From Pelotalea chapellei (GTDB lineage: Bacteria; Desulfobacterota; Desulfuromonadia; Geobacterales; Pseudopelobacteraceae), in NCBI RefSeq assembly GCF_018531195.1, contig NZ_JAHDYS010000018.1, positions 1-64,000 on the forward strand: 64,000 bases of DNA, written 5' to 3'. The number at the start of each line of letters is the position of its first letter. The stretch's first letter is position 1. Both the position numbers and the translations under genes were made by a program. The notes under the pieces were generated by a model. It was not told where the DNA came from, did no database searches, and saw only the letters and a list, made by a program, of their open reading frames with translations. This document shows positions 26,119 through 35,409 of the stretch, in pieces.

Positions 26119-29100
26119 GCTTTTTTACCCCCTTTCTCGATGTTACAGAGGAATGCTTTGAATTCGGGGATATTGGTATTGGCGCAGCCAACCGCAGCGG
26201 TAAGCATGTTGCCGCTGTCGCCGGTCGCCAGGCCTGAATAGCCGAAATGCCAGGGCATGCCGACCTGCTCGATCATCTTGCCTTCCACCTTGAAAGGCTT
26301 GAGCCGCGAAGTGACCAGAGCGACCCCTTCAATACTGCCGCGCTCGGTAGTGACACGCACCTTGTCGCCTTTTTTGATACCTTTCTGCCTGGCCATGGAT
26401 TCACTGATTTCCACGAACATATCCGGTACAAGCTCCACCAGCCACGGCAGGCTGCGAGTCATGCCGCCGGTCTGCCAATGTTCTGTCATGCGGTAGGTGG
26501 TGCCGATGAAAGGGAACTTGCCCAGGTCACTGGATACGTTTTTGGGCAGCTTGACCACCGGATTGTTCTGCACCTTTGAAAGCATGTTCTTGGCAGGACT
26601 CTCCACCGGCTCGTAGTGCTCGGGGAACGGACCGTCCTTGAGATCCAGGCCGTACAACCGGCCATGTCCCTCGGGCACCATGATGAAAGGATATTTTCCT
26701 TCCTTGTCGTCTGCCATTGGAGGCCAGGGACCATCAGGCACATCGCCTTTCCATTTCTTTTCGGTGGCATCCCAGGCGATCAGCGGACGCTTGGGGTTGA
26801 ACGGTTCACCCTTGGGATTGACTGAGGCGCGGTTGTAGATGATGCGGCGGTTGACCGGCCAGCACCAGGACCACTTGGGATAGAGCCCCAGTCCGGTGGG
26901 ATCGCCGTCGTCGCGCCGTGCCATCTGGTTGCCGTCCTTGGTGTAGGATCCGCAGTAGATCCAGCAGCCGGAAACCGTCGAGCCATCGTCCTGCAGGTAC
27001 TTGAACATCGGGACCTGATCCCCCTTCTTGAACTCCAGGGTCTTGTCCTTGTCGACGATGGTCATGTCCTTGGTGAAATAGCCGTTGATCTCCTTGGCCA
27101 CCAGATGTACGTCCGGCTCATGGCCGTTGCCGTAATTCCAGGAGAGCTTGGTGATCGGGTCGGGGAAAGCCCCTCCCTGTTTTTCATAAAGCGCTTTTAC
27201 CCGCTTGTGGAACTGGTCGATGATATGCAGGTCGCTGCGGGACTCACCCACGGGCTGTACCGCCGCATAACGCCACTGAGCCCAGCGGCCGGAGTTGGAG
27301 ATCGAACCTTCCTTTTCCACCGATGAGGCGGCCGGCAGCATGAATACTTCGGTCTGGATATCCTTGGGATTGACGCCGGGACGTTTCCAGAAGATGGAGG
27401 TCTCGGTCTCCCACAGGTCAACCGTCACCAGCCATTTCAGCTTGCCGAGCGCTGTACGGGCATGTCCTGAATCGGGACCGCCCATGGCCGGATTCATCCC
27501 CATGCAGACGAGTCCTTCCAGTTCTCCCTTGCCCATCTTCTCCATGATTTTGCCGTAGGAGTAGTTGCCCATCCGTTTGGGAAGCAGGCTGTAGCAGAAG
27601 TCGTTTTCCGGCGTGGCGTTGTCGCCGTACCAGGCCTTGAGCAGGCTGACGGTATACTTGGGAGTATTGCCCCACCAGTTGGCGCTCTTGGGATCCTTGG
27701 TTTTGGGAGTCCATTTCTCCAGGTATCCCTTGAGGTCGGTGTTGTCGAATTCCGGTGACTTGAGGTATCCGGGCAGAATGTGGAACAACAGGCCGTAGTC
27801 TGTAGATCCCTGAACGTTGGACTCGCCGCGCAATGCGTTTACTCCGCCGCCGGCTATGCCGATATTGCCCAGCAGCATCTGCAGCATGGCCACGGCACGC
27901 ACGTTCTGGGTACCGTGGGTCGACTGGGTGATGCCCATGGCATAGAGGATGGTGCCGGCCTTGTCGGGGCGCCCGGTGCCGCAGAATGCCTTGGCAACAG
28001 CCAGATAATCTTCCTTCTTCGTGCCGGTGATCGCGCAGACTTTATCAACGTCATAGCGTTCGAAATGCTTCTTGAGCAGCTGATAGACACAATTGGGGTC
28101 TTTCATGCTCATGTCTTTTTTGGGATTGCCGGCGCCGTCCACCGCATAGGCCCAGGCCTTGGGATCGTAGGTTTTCTCCTGATCATCAAAGGAGCAGAAC
28201 ATGCCGTCCTGGAAATCATACTTTTCAGTCACCAGGAACGCGGCATTGGTATATTCCCGTACGTATTCCTCGTGGGTCAGGTTGTTCTGCAGGGCGTAGT
28301 TGATCAATCCGCCGAGAAAGGCGATGTCCGTACCAGGACGGATCTGGGCGTAGATATCTGATTTTGATGCAGTACGGGTGTAACGAGGATCAACGGCGAT
28401 CAGCTTGCCGCCGTTATCAATAGCTTCCTCGATCCACTTGAAGGAGATCGGATGGTTTTCTGCGGGATTGCAGCCGATTGCCAGGATGCAATCGCTGTTT
28501 TTCAGGTCATTCCAATGGTTGGTCATTGCTCCACGACCGAACGAAGCCGCCAGACCGGCGACTGTAGCGGAGTGTCATAATCGGGCCTGATGTTCGAGCA
28601 GGCCTACCCCCATTGAGCGTGAAAATTTGGACCAGAGGTAGCATTCCTCGTTATCGAGTCCGGCGCCGCCGAACATGGCCATGCCATCGGCACGGTTGAC
28701 AACATACTCTTTGTTGTCCTTCTTGTTGAGCTCACTGGCCTTGAAGCTCTTGTCGCGGGTTTCCTTCATGCGCTGAGCAATACGGTCGAGAGTCCAGTCC
28801 CACGATTTCTCTTCCCACTTGTCCGAGCCTGGGGCGCGGTACATGACTTTCTGCAAGCGGCGATCGTTGACTGCAACCTGGAAAAGCGAGCTTCCCTTGG
28901 AACAGAGACTGCCCTTGTTGATGGGATGCTTCGGGTCCCCTTCGATATTTGCTACCTTGCCATCCTTGGTATGTACAATCAGTCCGCAGCCAACAGCACA
29001 GAACGGACAGATAGTGGTAGAGCTTTTAAGCCCCTTTGTGCGCAGGCCGGGCGCGTCTACATTCGCTTCGCCAGGCTTGGCCAGGGCAACCCCGGCGGCC

Positions 29101-29144
29101 GCCAAAGCCCCCCCTTGCAGAAACTGCCTTCGTGAAATTCCCAT
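26115..29144 (-). CDS. fdnG: Selenocysteine formate dehydrogenase catalytic subunit FdnG
   Basis: 1009 aa when the in-frame TGA at 28577-28575 is read as selenocysteine (residue 190). Tat signal GISRRQFLQGGALAAAG; a [4Fe-4S] motif CPFCAVGCG..GSLCSKG; then EHQARL-U-HSATVAGLAASFGRGAMTNHW, matching the E. coli FdnG context QARV-U-HGPTVA. The molybdopterin domain and the C-terminal MGD-binding domain (GDKVRVTTERGSIEGVALVT) follow, and the length is close to the 1015 aa of E. coli FdnG. It oxidises formate in the periplasm and passes electrons via FdnH and the NrfD subunit to the quinone pool. GGAGG is 5 bases before ATG 29144. An automatic caller would split it in two at the TGA. Confidence 0.95.
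28540..28577 (-). promoter_or_regulatory. Selenocysteine codon and SECIS-like hairpin in fdnG
   Basis: The UGA is followed 18 nt later by the apical sequence GGUCU, held by a CGCC/GGCG stem (28551-28560 on the plus strand reads cagaccggcg). The same GGUCU loop at the same 18-nt spacing is known from E. coli fdhF, where SelB binds it. Confidence 0.88.
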
Positions 29145-29209
29145 TCCAACCTCCTCTACTTATGTATGTCGTTTCACTTTGTCCATGTAAACGAAATCAG
29201 CTGTATACG

Positions 29210-29224
29210 GCAACTCGCGTGCCA
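29210..29224 (-). promoter_or_regulatory. Sigma-54 promoter of fdnG-fdnH-nrfD
   Basis: Read on the minus strand: TGGCACGCGAGTTGC, an exact match to TGGCACG-N4-TTGC. The -12 GC is 66 bases upstream of the fdnG ATG, giving a leader of roughly 55 nt. An enhancer-binding activator is required; the NtrC-type gene at 30613 is the nearest candidate. Confidence 0.85.
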
Positions 29225-29469
29225 AAATGCAAGAAAACATGAAATTAAGGTAAGCATCTGAAATCACCAGAGTTGTATACAGAAACGAAGGAAGGGCGAC
29301 GGAAGCAGACACAGAACATGTATTTTTTTGTCCATAATAATTGTGTCATTGTGACCAAATACCACTTCATTTCAGCTTCTGAATGATGATAAGCGAGGGA
29401 TTTGTGGAAAGTAGAAAAAGGCTGTGGTATTCTCACTCGATAAAGTTACCAATCAAGGAGCGCACAAAC

Positions 29470-30426
29470 ATGAATAGAAACGTCCTCAAACCTTTCATAC
29501 TATTGGCAGCCTTCCTGTTTCTCAGCATGACCGTGCTGGAAACAAGCGCCCACGCCAGGGCAGGCGGAAGCCGTTCCATGGGCAGTCGTGGGTCACGCAG
29601 CTATTCGCAGCCGTCAAATAATTACACCCGGCCCGCCGCGCCACGGCAGCAGGCTGCTCCGGCACCGTTTCAACAGCAGCCCCAAAGCGGCGGTTTCTTG
29701 AGAAGCATGGCCGGCGGCATGGTTGGCGGCATGCTGGGCGGCATGCTCTTCAGAAGCCTCGGCTTTGCCGGCCCCGGCGGCGGCATGGGTGGCGGAATCG
29801 GCCTGTTCGAAATCCTGCTGCTGGCCGGCATCGGCTTTTTCATCTACCGCTTCATCAAAAAAAGATCGGCAGGCTCGGCCGCTCCCTATGACCAGTACGA
29901 CCAGGGCCGCAATCAGGGTGGCTACCAGGCTGGCTCGGCAATCCCGGCATCCAGCGGTTATACTGCGATCGAGGAGGCAACAGCCGACACCGGGTTGGCC
30001 CATATCCGCCAGATGGATTCGACCTTTGATGAAGAACGTTTCAACGACATGGTCATGGATCACTTCTTCAAGATCCAGGGTGCCTGGATGAACCGGGATC
30101 TGTCTACCGCCTCTTTGCTGCTGACCGAGGAGATGAAGCGTATTTTTCAGGAAGACATGAACAGGCTGCTGCAGGAGAAACGGACCAATCGCCTGGAGAA
30201 CATCGCTGTCCGCAATGTGGAGATTACCGAGGTATGGCAGGAGTCGGGTCAGGATTACATCACTACGCTGATTTATGCCAATCTGCTTGATTACACCACC
30301 GACGATAACACCGGGGCAGTGGTGTCAGGCAGCAAGACCGATCCCGTCAAATTCGAGGAACACTGGACCTTCACCCGGCCCGTGGGCAACAATCCATGGC
30401 GGCTTTCCGCAATCAGCCAGGTTTAG
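29470..30426 (+). CDS. Tim44-domain membrane protein
   Basis: 318 aa. A signal peptide (about 1-30), a low-complexity Ser/Gln/Pro/Ala segment (about 30-70), a Gly/Met-rich region (SMAGGMVGGMLGGMLFRSLG), one transmembrane helix (GLFEILLLAGIGFFIYRF), and a C-terminal Tim44-like domain (about 180-318: DERFNDMVMDHFFKIQGAWMNRDL through WTFTRPVGNNPWRLSAI). Bacterial Tim44-like proteins are membrane-associated and poorly understood. ATG 29470 has AAGGAG upstream; the longer frame from 29383 has no ribosome site. A terminator follows directly, so it is a separate unit between the formate dehydrogenase promoter and the sigma-54 regulator. Confidence 0.82.
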   Translation: MNRNVLKPFILLAAFLFLSMTVLETSAHARAGGSRSMGSRGSRSYSQPSNNYTRPAAPRQQAAPAPFQQQPQSGGFLRSMAGGMVGGMLGGMLFRSLGFAGPGGGMGGGIGLFEILLLAGIGFFIYRFIKKRSAGSAAPYDQYDQGRNQGGYQAGSAIPASSGYTAIEEATADTGLAHIRQMDSTFDEERFNDMVMDHFFKIQGAWMNRDLSTASLLLTEEMKRIFQEDMNRLLQEKRTNRLENIAVRNVEITEVWQESGQDYITTLIYANLLDYTTDDNTGAVVSGSKTDPVKFEEHWTFTRPVGNNPWRLSAISQV

Positions 30427-30443
30427 GCTTCACCACATAATTG

Positions 30444-30488
30444 AAAAAGGCCGTTCGATCCTTCCACGGATCAGCGGCCTTTTTTTCT
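30444..30488 (+). terminator. Rho-independent terminator after the Tim44-like gene
   Basis: AAAAAGGCCG..CGGCCTTTTTTT enclosing an inner GATCC-ttccac-GGATC stem: a two-tier hairpin with a long T run. Confidence 0.92.
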
Positions 30489-30501
30489 TCTGCGCACAAT
30501 T

Positions 30502-30519
30502 GGCGACGCATGCGTCGCC
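30502..30519. repeat. Perfect 18-bp palindrome upstream of the regulator gene
   Basis: GGCGACGCATGCGTCGCC reads the same on both strands. It lies between the terminator and the GTG start of the sigma-54 regulator at 30613, where an operator could sit. No second copy was noticed in the window. Confidence 0.6.
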
Positions 30520-30612
30520 CTTCGATTTTGTGGTAAGGGCCTGCATTTGCGATTGATCCTTTGTATACGGAAGTGTATCATTTTGTCCAACTGCCCCTAG
30601 AGGAGAACCTTA

Positions 30613-31974
30613 GTGCATAAAATTTTCATCTGCGACGACGAACCGGAAATCCTTCATTACCTGGACAAACTGCTGCGTGCCAGCGGTTATGCCGTGGAAA
30701 CTTTCACCAGCGGAGCTGCCCTGCTGGAGCGCTTGAAGAAACCGGTGGTTGCCGATATCATTCTGCAGGATGTACGCATGCCGGATATGGATGGCCTGCA
30801 GGTACTCAAACAGACCCGCAAGCGGCATCCTGAAATGCCGGTGGTGATTATGACCGCCCATGGCACCATTGACGATGCGGTTCATGCCATCAAACTCGGC
30901 GCCTACGACTACATCACCAAACCTTTTCCCAAGGAAAAGCTGCTCGGGATGCTTGAACGGATCCTTGATTATCGCCGTCTGGCCACCGAAAACCGTCAGC
31001 TGAGGGAAGAGCTGCATCGCAGCTCCGTTTCCTCCGACGCAATCATCTTCCGCAGTGACGCCTTCCGCGAAGTGTACGACCTGACCTTGCAGGTGGCGGA
31101 AAGTGACGCAAACATTCTGGTTATGGGTGAGTCGGGAACCGGCAAGGAACTGATCGCCGGTGCACTGCACCACAACAGTCCCCGCCGCGACAAGCCATTC
31201 ATATCGCTCAATTGCGCCGCACTTTCAGACACTCTGCTGGAAAGCCAGCTCTTTGGTCATGTACGTGGTGCCTTCACCGGCGCGGTCATCAACCAGAAGG
31301 GCCTGCTGGAAGAGGCCGATGGTGGCACACTTTTTCTGGATGAAATCGGCGACGTCAGCCCCGCCGTGCAGGCCAAACTACTGAGAGTAACGCAGGAAAA
31401 AGATTTTATCGTGCTCGGCTCCACCCGTACCCGCAAGGTGGATGTCAGATTCGTTGCTGCCACCAACAAGGATCTTATGGCCGAAGTGCAGGCCGGGCGG
31501 TTCCGCGAAGACCTCTATTACCGCCTCAATGTCATCTCCATCTCCCTGCCCCCCCTGCGGGAACGGCGTGACGATATCGAACCGCTGGCCATGCATTTCC
31601 TGGACATTTGTACCCGCCGCATGAAAAAGGATGTGCGCGGCATCGACCAGGATGCCCTGCAGACTCTGACCCAGTACGACTGGCCTGGCAACGTGCGCGA
31701 ACTTGAAAATGTCATTGAGCGCTCGGTCATCCTGGCCCGTGGAACCACCATCACCGCAAGCCTTCTTCCCCTGGGGGGGCGACGTGACCTGCCGGCAGCG
31801 GCTGCCTCGGCCGGCACGCTGGCAGCCCTGGATGAAGTGGAGCGTCAGCACATCGAGAATGTGCTTCGGGAAACCTCTTTCCACAAAAGCAGGACCGCGG
31901 AAATCCTGGGCATCTCCCGTAAGACCCTTGACCGCAAGATTGCTGAATTCGGCCTGGGTGAAAACCGCACATGA
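30613..31974 (+). CDS. Sigma-54-dependent response regulator (NtrC family)
   Basis: 453 aa. Receiver (1-118) with FICDDEPE, phospho-acceptor Asp53 in LQDVRMP, and the KPF switch; AAA+ domain (about 140-370) with GESGTGKE, canonical GAFTGA, Walker B LFLDEIGDV, FREDLYYRLN; a C-terminal Fis-type helix-turn-helix (FHKSRTAEILGISRKTLDRK). The start is GTG behind GAGGAGA. The stop overlaps the kinase start (ATGA). A perfect sigma-54 promoter lies 1.4 kb away in front of fdnG, making this pair its most likely controller. Confidence 0.93.
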   Translation: MHKIFICDDEPEILHYLDKLLRASGYAVETFTSGAALLERLKKPVVADIILQDVRMPDMDGLQVLKQTRKRHPEMPVVIMTAHGTIDDAVHAIKLGAYDYITKPFPKEKLLGMLERILDYRRLATENRQLREELHRSSVSSDAIIFRSDAFREVYDLTLQVAESDANILVMGESGTGKELIAGALHHNSPRRDKPFISLNCAALSDTLLESQLFGHVRGAFTGAVINQKGLLEEADGGTLFLDEIGDVSPAVQAKLLRVTQEKDFIVLGSTRTRKVDVRFVAATNKDLMAEVQAGRFREDLYYRLNVISISLPPLRERRDDIEPLAMHFLDICTRRMKKDVRGIDQDALQTLTQYDWPGNVRELENVIERSVILARGTTITASLLPLGGRRDLPAAAASAGTLAALDEVERQHIENVLRETSFHKSRTAEILGISRKTLDRKIAEFGLGENRT

Positions 31975-33974
31975 AACGCCTGCGCACCTCCATCCGGGTC
32001 AAGCTGACCATCGCCACATTGATCCCCCTGGTGACCGCCATTGCCCTTTGCTGGGTCGTTGGCGCCTCAATCATCACCAGCCGCTTCTCCAGCCAGGCTC
32101 TGTACACGGTAGAAACCAGCCTCAATTCCGCCCACGAACTGTTTCTGGGAGAGCAGTCACGTCTCTCGGATATCATCCGCCTGACCAGCCGCCTGCCCGA
32201 GCTGGCCGAAAATCTCTCGACATCCGGTCCAACTGCTTCGGTGGCCCCCTTGAGGCTGCTTCTCGGCAACGAACATCTCAGTTTTCTCACCCTGGTTGAC
32301 CGCAACGGGCTCGTGCGCTATCGGGCCGCAAATCCCTCGTTTAACGGCGACTCCCGGATTGGCGACAAAATAGTGAGCGCCGCCCTCAAGGGGGCCGTTA
32401 CCTCCGGAATCACGGTTCTACAGGCAGAACAGGCGGGGCGGGAAAATCCTCAGCTTCCGGGCAAGATGGTTATCCGCCTGAAGGCAACTCCCCATGCCTA
32501 CACTTCCAGTAAAACAATGGAGGAGCGCGGCCTGTTCCTGGTTGCTTCGGCGCCGGTGCTAGGCAGCGATGGAAAGCTGCTGGGCGCAGTGTACGGCGGT
32601 ATACTGATCAACAGCGACAACCGACTCGTAGACCGCATCACCAGTGTCGTATTCCAGCAGGGGGACACGGACGCACGCGTCAGGGGCAATGCCACCATGT
32701 TCCTGGACAATATCAGGATCGCCACCACCGTGCGTGATGAGCAGGACAAACCGGCAATCGGCAGCCTCATGTCGGAAGAGGTTTTTGCCGCTATTTCCCG
32801 CGGCACAAAATGGATCGGCAGGGCCTTTGTACTCAAGGAACATTACTTTACCGCGTACGAGCCTCTGCGGGATTTGGCCGGCGCTGTGGTTGGAGCACTG
32901 TATGTGGGCATGCCGGAGCGCCCCCTGATGCAGTTGCGCTCTCAGGTGAACATCATTTTTTCCTGCGTGTTGCTGTTCCTTACCATAATTGGTGTCACCC
33001 TTTCCGCCTGGATCGGTTCAAAGATGACCCGCCCGGTACGGGCGCTGGCTGACGGTGCCCGCAGAATAACTGCCGGCGAAGATCTGCCCGACATCCATGT
33101 GGACAGCCATGACGAGATCGCCGAACTGGCGGATGAATTCAACATAATGAAACACCGGCTGGCAATCCGAGAAGACGAGAATCGCGCACTCAACCACACA
33201 CTGGAACAGAAGGTCATGGAACGGACTGCACAGCTTGAGGAGAAGAACCAGCAGCTGCTCGCGGCCCAGAAAGAGCTGGCCGAATCAGAACGACTCGCTG
33301 CGGTGGGCATGCTGGCATCGGGCGTAGCCCACGAGATCAACAACCCGTTGGCCATAATCCGCGGCAATGCAGAACTGCTGGAGATGACAGCCACCCTTGA
33401 CAATCCGGCCAATGAAGAGGTGGAGACCATCATCCGCCAGACCGACCGCATCGAACGTATCGTTAGAAATCTGCTGACATTCTCCCGCAGCGGCATCAAG
33501 CGGCTTTCACTGGTCTCACTGGGGATACTGGTGGATGATATCCTGGACCAAGTTGGCCACCAGATCCCTCTGGACCAGTACAGGATCGTACGAAATTACC
33601 GGGATGGGGAGATAGAGGTGGAGGGGGATGAAGGACAGTTGCGCCAGGTCTTTACAAACCTGATCGTCAATGGCCTGCAGGCAATGGAGGGTGGCGGCAT
33701 GCTGACAGTGGAGACATCACTGAACATGGCGCAACAGCAGGCGAACATTACCATTACCGACAGCGGCCCCGGCATCAGTGCGGAGCAGCGCGAGAAGATC
33801 TTCACCCCTTTCTTCACGACAAAGCGCGACGGGACCGGTTTGGGGCTTGCAATCTCCTACGGTATCGTCACGGACCATGCAGGCGAAATCCGTATCAACG
33901 GCGAAGTAGGAACAGGGGCGGTGTTCACGGTGGTGCTACCGCTGCGGCAAAAGGAAGTTGATGAGCTCTCCTGA
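31971..33974 (+). CDS. Cache-domain sensor histidine kinase
   Basis: 667 aa. Transmembrane helices at about 13-33 and 318-340 enclose a roughly 280-residue periplasmic Cache sensor (NATMFLDNIRIATTV, YFTAYEPLRDLAGAVVGALY). HAMP (about 340-395), a coiled coil, HisKA with GVAHEINNPLAII (phospho-acceptor His454), and HATPase_c with NLIVNGLQA, DSGPGI and GTGLGLAI follow; all motifs are intact. The sensor is of the same type as that of the chemoreceptor at 21522-23129. Overlaps with the regulator upstream (ATGA) and the transporter downstream (14 bases) indicate one transcript. Confidence 0.93.
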   Translation: MKRLRTSIRVKLTIATLIPLVTAIALCWVVGASIITSRFSSQALYTVETSLNSAHELFLGEQSRLSDIIRLTSRLPELAENLSTSGPTASVAPLRLLLGNEHLSFLTLVDRNGLVRYRAANPSFNGDSRIGDKIVSAALKGAVTSGITVLQAEQAGRENPQLPGKMVIRLKATPHAYTSSKTMEERGLFLVASAPVLGSDGKLLGAVYGGILINSDNRLVDRITSVVFQQGDTDARVRGNATMFLDNIRIATTVRDEQDKPAIGSLMSEEVFAAISRGTKWIGRAFVLKEHYFTAYEPLRDLAGAVVGALYVGMPERPLMQLRSQVNIIFSCVLLFLTIIGVTLSAWIGSKMTRPVRALADGARRITAGEDLPDIHVDSHDEIAELADEFNIMKHRLAIREDENRALNHTLEQKVMERTAQLEEKNQQLLAAQKELAESERLAAVGMLASGVAHEINNPLAIIRGNAELLEMTATLDNPANEEVETIIRQTDRIERIVRNLLTFSRSGIKRLSLVSLGILVDDILDQVGHQIPLDQYRIVRNYRDGEIEVEGDEGQLRQVFTNLIVNGLQAMEGGGMLTVETSLNMAQQQANITITDSGPGISAEQREKIFTPFFTTKRDGTGLGLAISYGIVTDHAGEIRINGEVGTGAVFTVVLPLRQKEVDELS

Positions 33975-35220
33975 CAGCCGCACACGCCGCCAGCGCTGGA
34001 TTATCTTCGCCGTACTGGCGCTGATGTACATCCTGGTCTATTTTTACCGGGTCTCCCTGGCGGTGGTGGCGGGAGACATTTCCCGCGAGTTGAACCTGAC
34101 CCCCCAGGATCTCGGCACCCTCTCCGGAATTCTCTTTTACGTATATGCTGCGGCACAACTCCCCCTGGGTCCCCTGATCGACCGGCTGGGAAGCCGCCTG
34201 GTAATCAGCGGCTGCGGGGTGCTGACCGCCATTGGCGGCATCCTCTTTTCCCAGGCCCAAAGTTTTTCCACGGCCATGACAGCGCGGATGCTGATCGGCG
34301 TCGGCACCGCATCGGTGCTGATGGCAACATTCACCATCTTCAGCCACTGGTTTCCAAAACGGGAATTCGGCCGCGTATCAGGGTTCATGGTAGCTGTCGG
34401 AAATCTGGGCAATTTCTCGGCCACGGCCCCCCTGGCGCTGTCCGTTGCCGCCATCGGCTGGCGCTCCTCGTTCCTCGCCATCGGCATGCTTCAGGTCCTG
34501 GTCACCATCCTGGTCTATGGCATGGTCCGCGACCACCCGCCCTGCACTGCAGCAAGCGAGGGCTCACCAAGCGGCTCACAGCCTGCCGGCATGCTGGCTG
34601 CCTGGGGCGAGATCTTCGGCAGCCGCGACTTCTGGTTCCTGGGATTGATCTCCTTCTTCTGGTACGGCAACTATCTTGCCCTGCAGGGCCTCTGGGGCGG
34701 ACCTTTCCTGATGGATGTGCTGCACCTCTCGCGTCAGTCCGCAGGGCAGATGCTGATGTTCACCTCCCTCGGATTCATCTGCGGCAGCATGGTGACCGAC
34801 ACCATCGCCCGCCGGGTATTTCACTCTCACAAACGAACCCTGCTAGGGGGGCAGGTGCTTCTGCTGCTGCTCATGTCCTGCTTTCTGGGGCCGGCCGAAA
34901 CCTTGCCCCGGCCACTCCTGGCCGCTCTTTTTTTTGCTATCGGCCTGGCGGTTTCCAGCGGGGTGATGATTTACCCGATCATCCGCACCATGTTCCGGAT
35001 CGAAATTGTAGGGACAGCGCTGACATCACTCAATTTTTTTGTCCTGATGGGCGCTGCTTTCACCCAGCAGGCAATGGGGCTGATCATCGGCGCCCATGGC
35101 CGCAGCACCAACGGCATCCCGCCACAAGCCTTCCACACCGCCTTCCTTTTTCCTATCACAGGACTGGCCGTGGCCATTGTCCTGTATGCCTGCGCGCGAG
35201 ATTACTGGGAAAAGGGATGA
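33961..35220 (+). CDS. MFS transporter
   Basis: 419 aa, twelve predicted transmembrane helices. The first helices (WIIFAVLALMYILVYFYRVS) and the loop-2 motif GPLIDRLGSRLVISG (MFS signature G-x-x-x-D-R-x-G-x-R) place it in the major facilitator superfamily, near the anion/organophosphate and nitrate-type branches; the substrate is not readable. ATG 33961 has AAGGAAG upstream and overlaps the kinase gene end by 14 bases, so it is the third gene of the regulator-kinase-transporter operon. It could import what the kinase senses, for instance a carboxylate, but that is a guess from context. Confidence 0.85.
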   Translation: MSSPDSRTRRQRWIIFAVLALMYILVYFYRVSLAVVAGDISRELNLTPQDLGTLSGILFYVYAAAQLPLGPLIDRLGSRLVISGCGVLTAIGGILFSQAQSFSTAMTARMLIGVGTASVLMATFTIFSHWFPKREFGRVSGFMVAVGNLGNFSATAPLALSVAAIGWRSSFLAIGMLQVLVTILVYGMVRDHPPCTAASEGSPSGSQPAGMLAAWGEIFGSRDFWFLGLISFFWYGNYLALQGLWGGPFLMDVLHLSRQSAGQMLMFTSLGFICGSMVTDTIARRVFHSHKRTLLGGQVLLLLLMSCFLGPAETLPRPLLAALFFAIGLAVSSGVMIYPIIRTMFRIEIVGTALTSLNFFVLMGAAFTQQAMGLIIGAHGRSTNGIPPQAFHTAFLFPITGLAVAIVLYACARDYWEKG

Positions 35221-35274
35221 AAATCGGGGAGCTGGGGACTGGCAAGATTTGTCTAACAGACTGTTGAATCACTC

Positions 35275-35395
35275 AGGTTGTTCAAAAATAGTCAGATCGT
35301 CGCACCCACAGGAAGCCCCGCGGAGACGTAGCAGCGCTACGTCGCACAAGGAGGCGACCGAGGACGGCGGCGAGATGGCTGTTTTTCAACGACCT
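35275..35395 (+). repeat. MITE-like element, short 121-bp copy
   Basis: It has the same ends as 725-905 (AGGTTGTTCAAAAATAGTCA at the left and gatggctgtttttcaacgacct at the right) but a shorter, unrelated centre made of a perfect hairpin, ACGTAG-cagcg-CTACGT. It ends 15 bases before ATG 35410. A fragment of the GGGGACTGGG-type repeat (35222-35243) lies just upstream. Confidence 0.85.
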
Positions 35396-35409
35396 ACAAT
35401 AGGAGCACC

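Noticed and set aside
28575-28577. Stop codon splitting the formate dehydrogenase gene into two genes or a pseudogene
   Set aside because: Frame is kept, the position and context match Sec of FdnG, and a SECIS-like hairpin follows.
30529-30545. Sigma-54-like box TGGTAAGGGCCTGC before the regulator
   Set aside because: The GG to GC distance is one base short, which normally abolishes sigma-54 recognition.
29202-30570. GTATAC sites (29203, 29275, 30563) as a shared operator of the formate block
   Set aside because: A 6-base palindrome is expected several times by chance in the window and occurs inside coding regions too (e.g. 20704, 27652).
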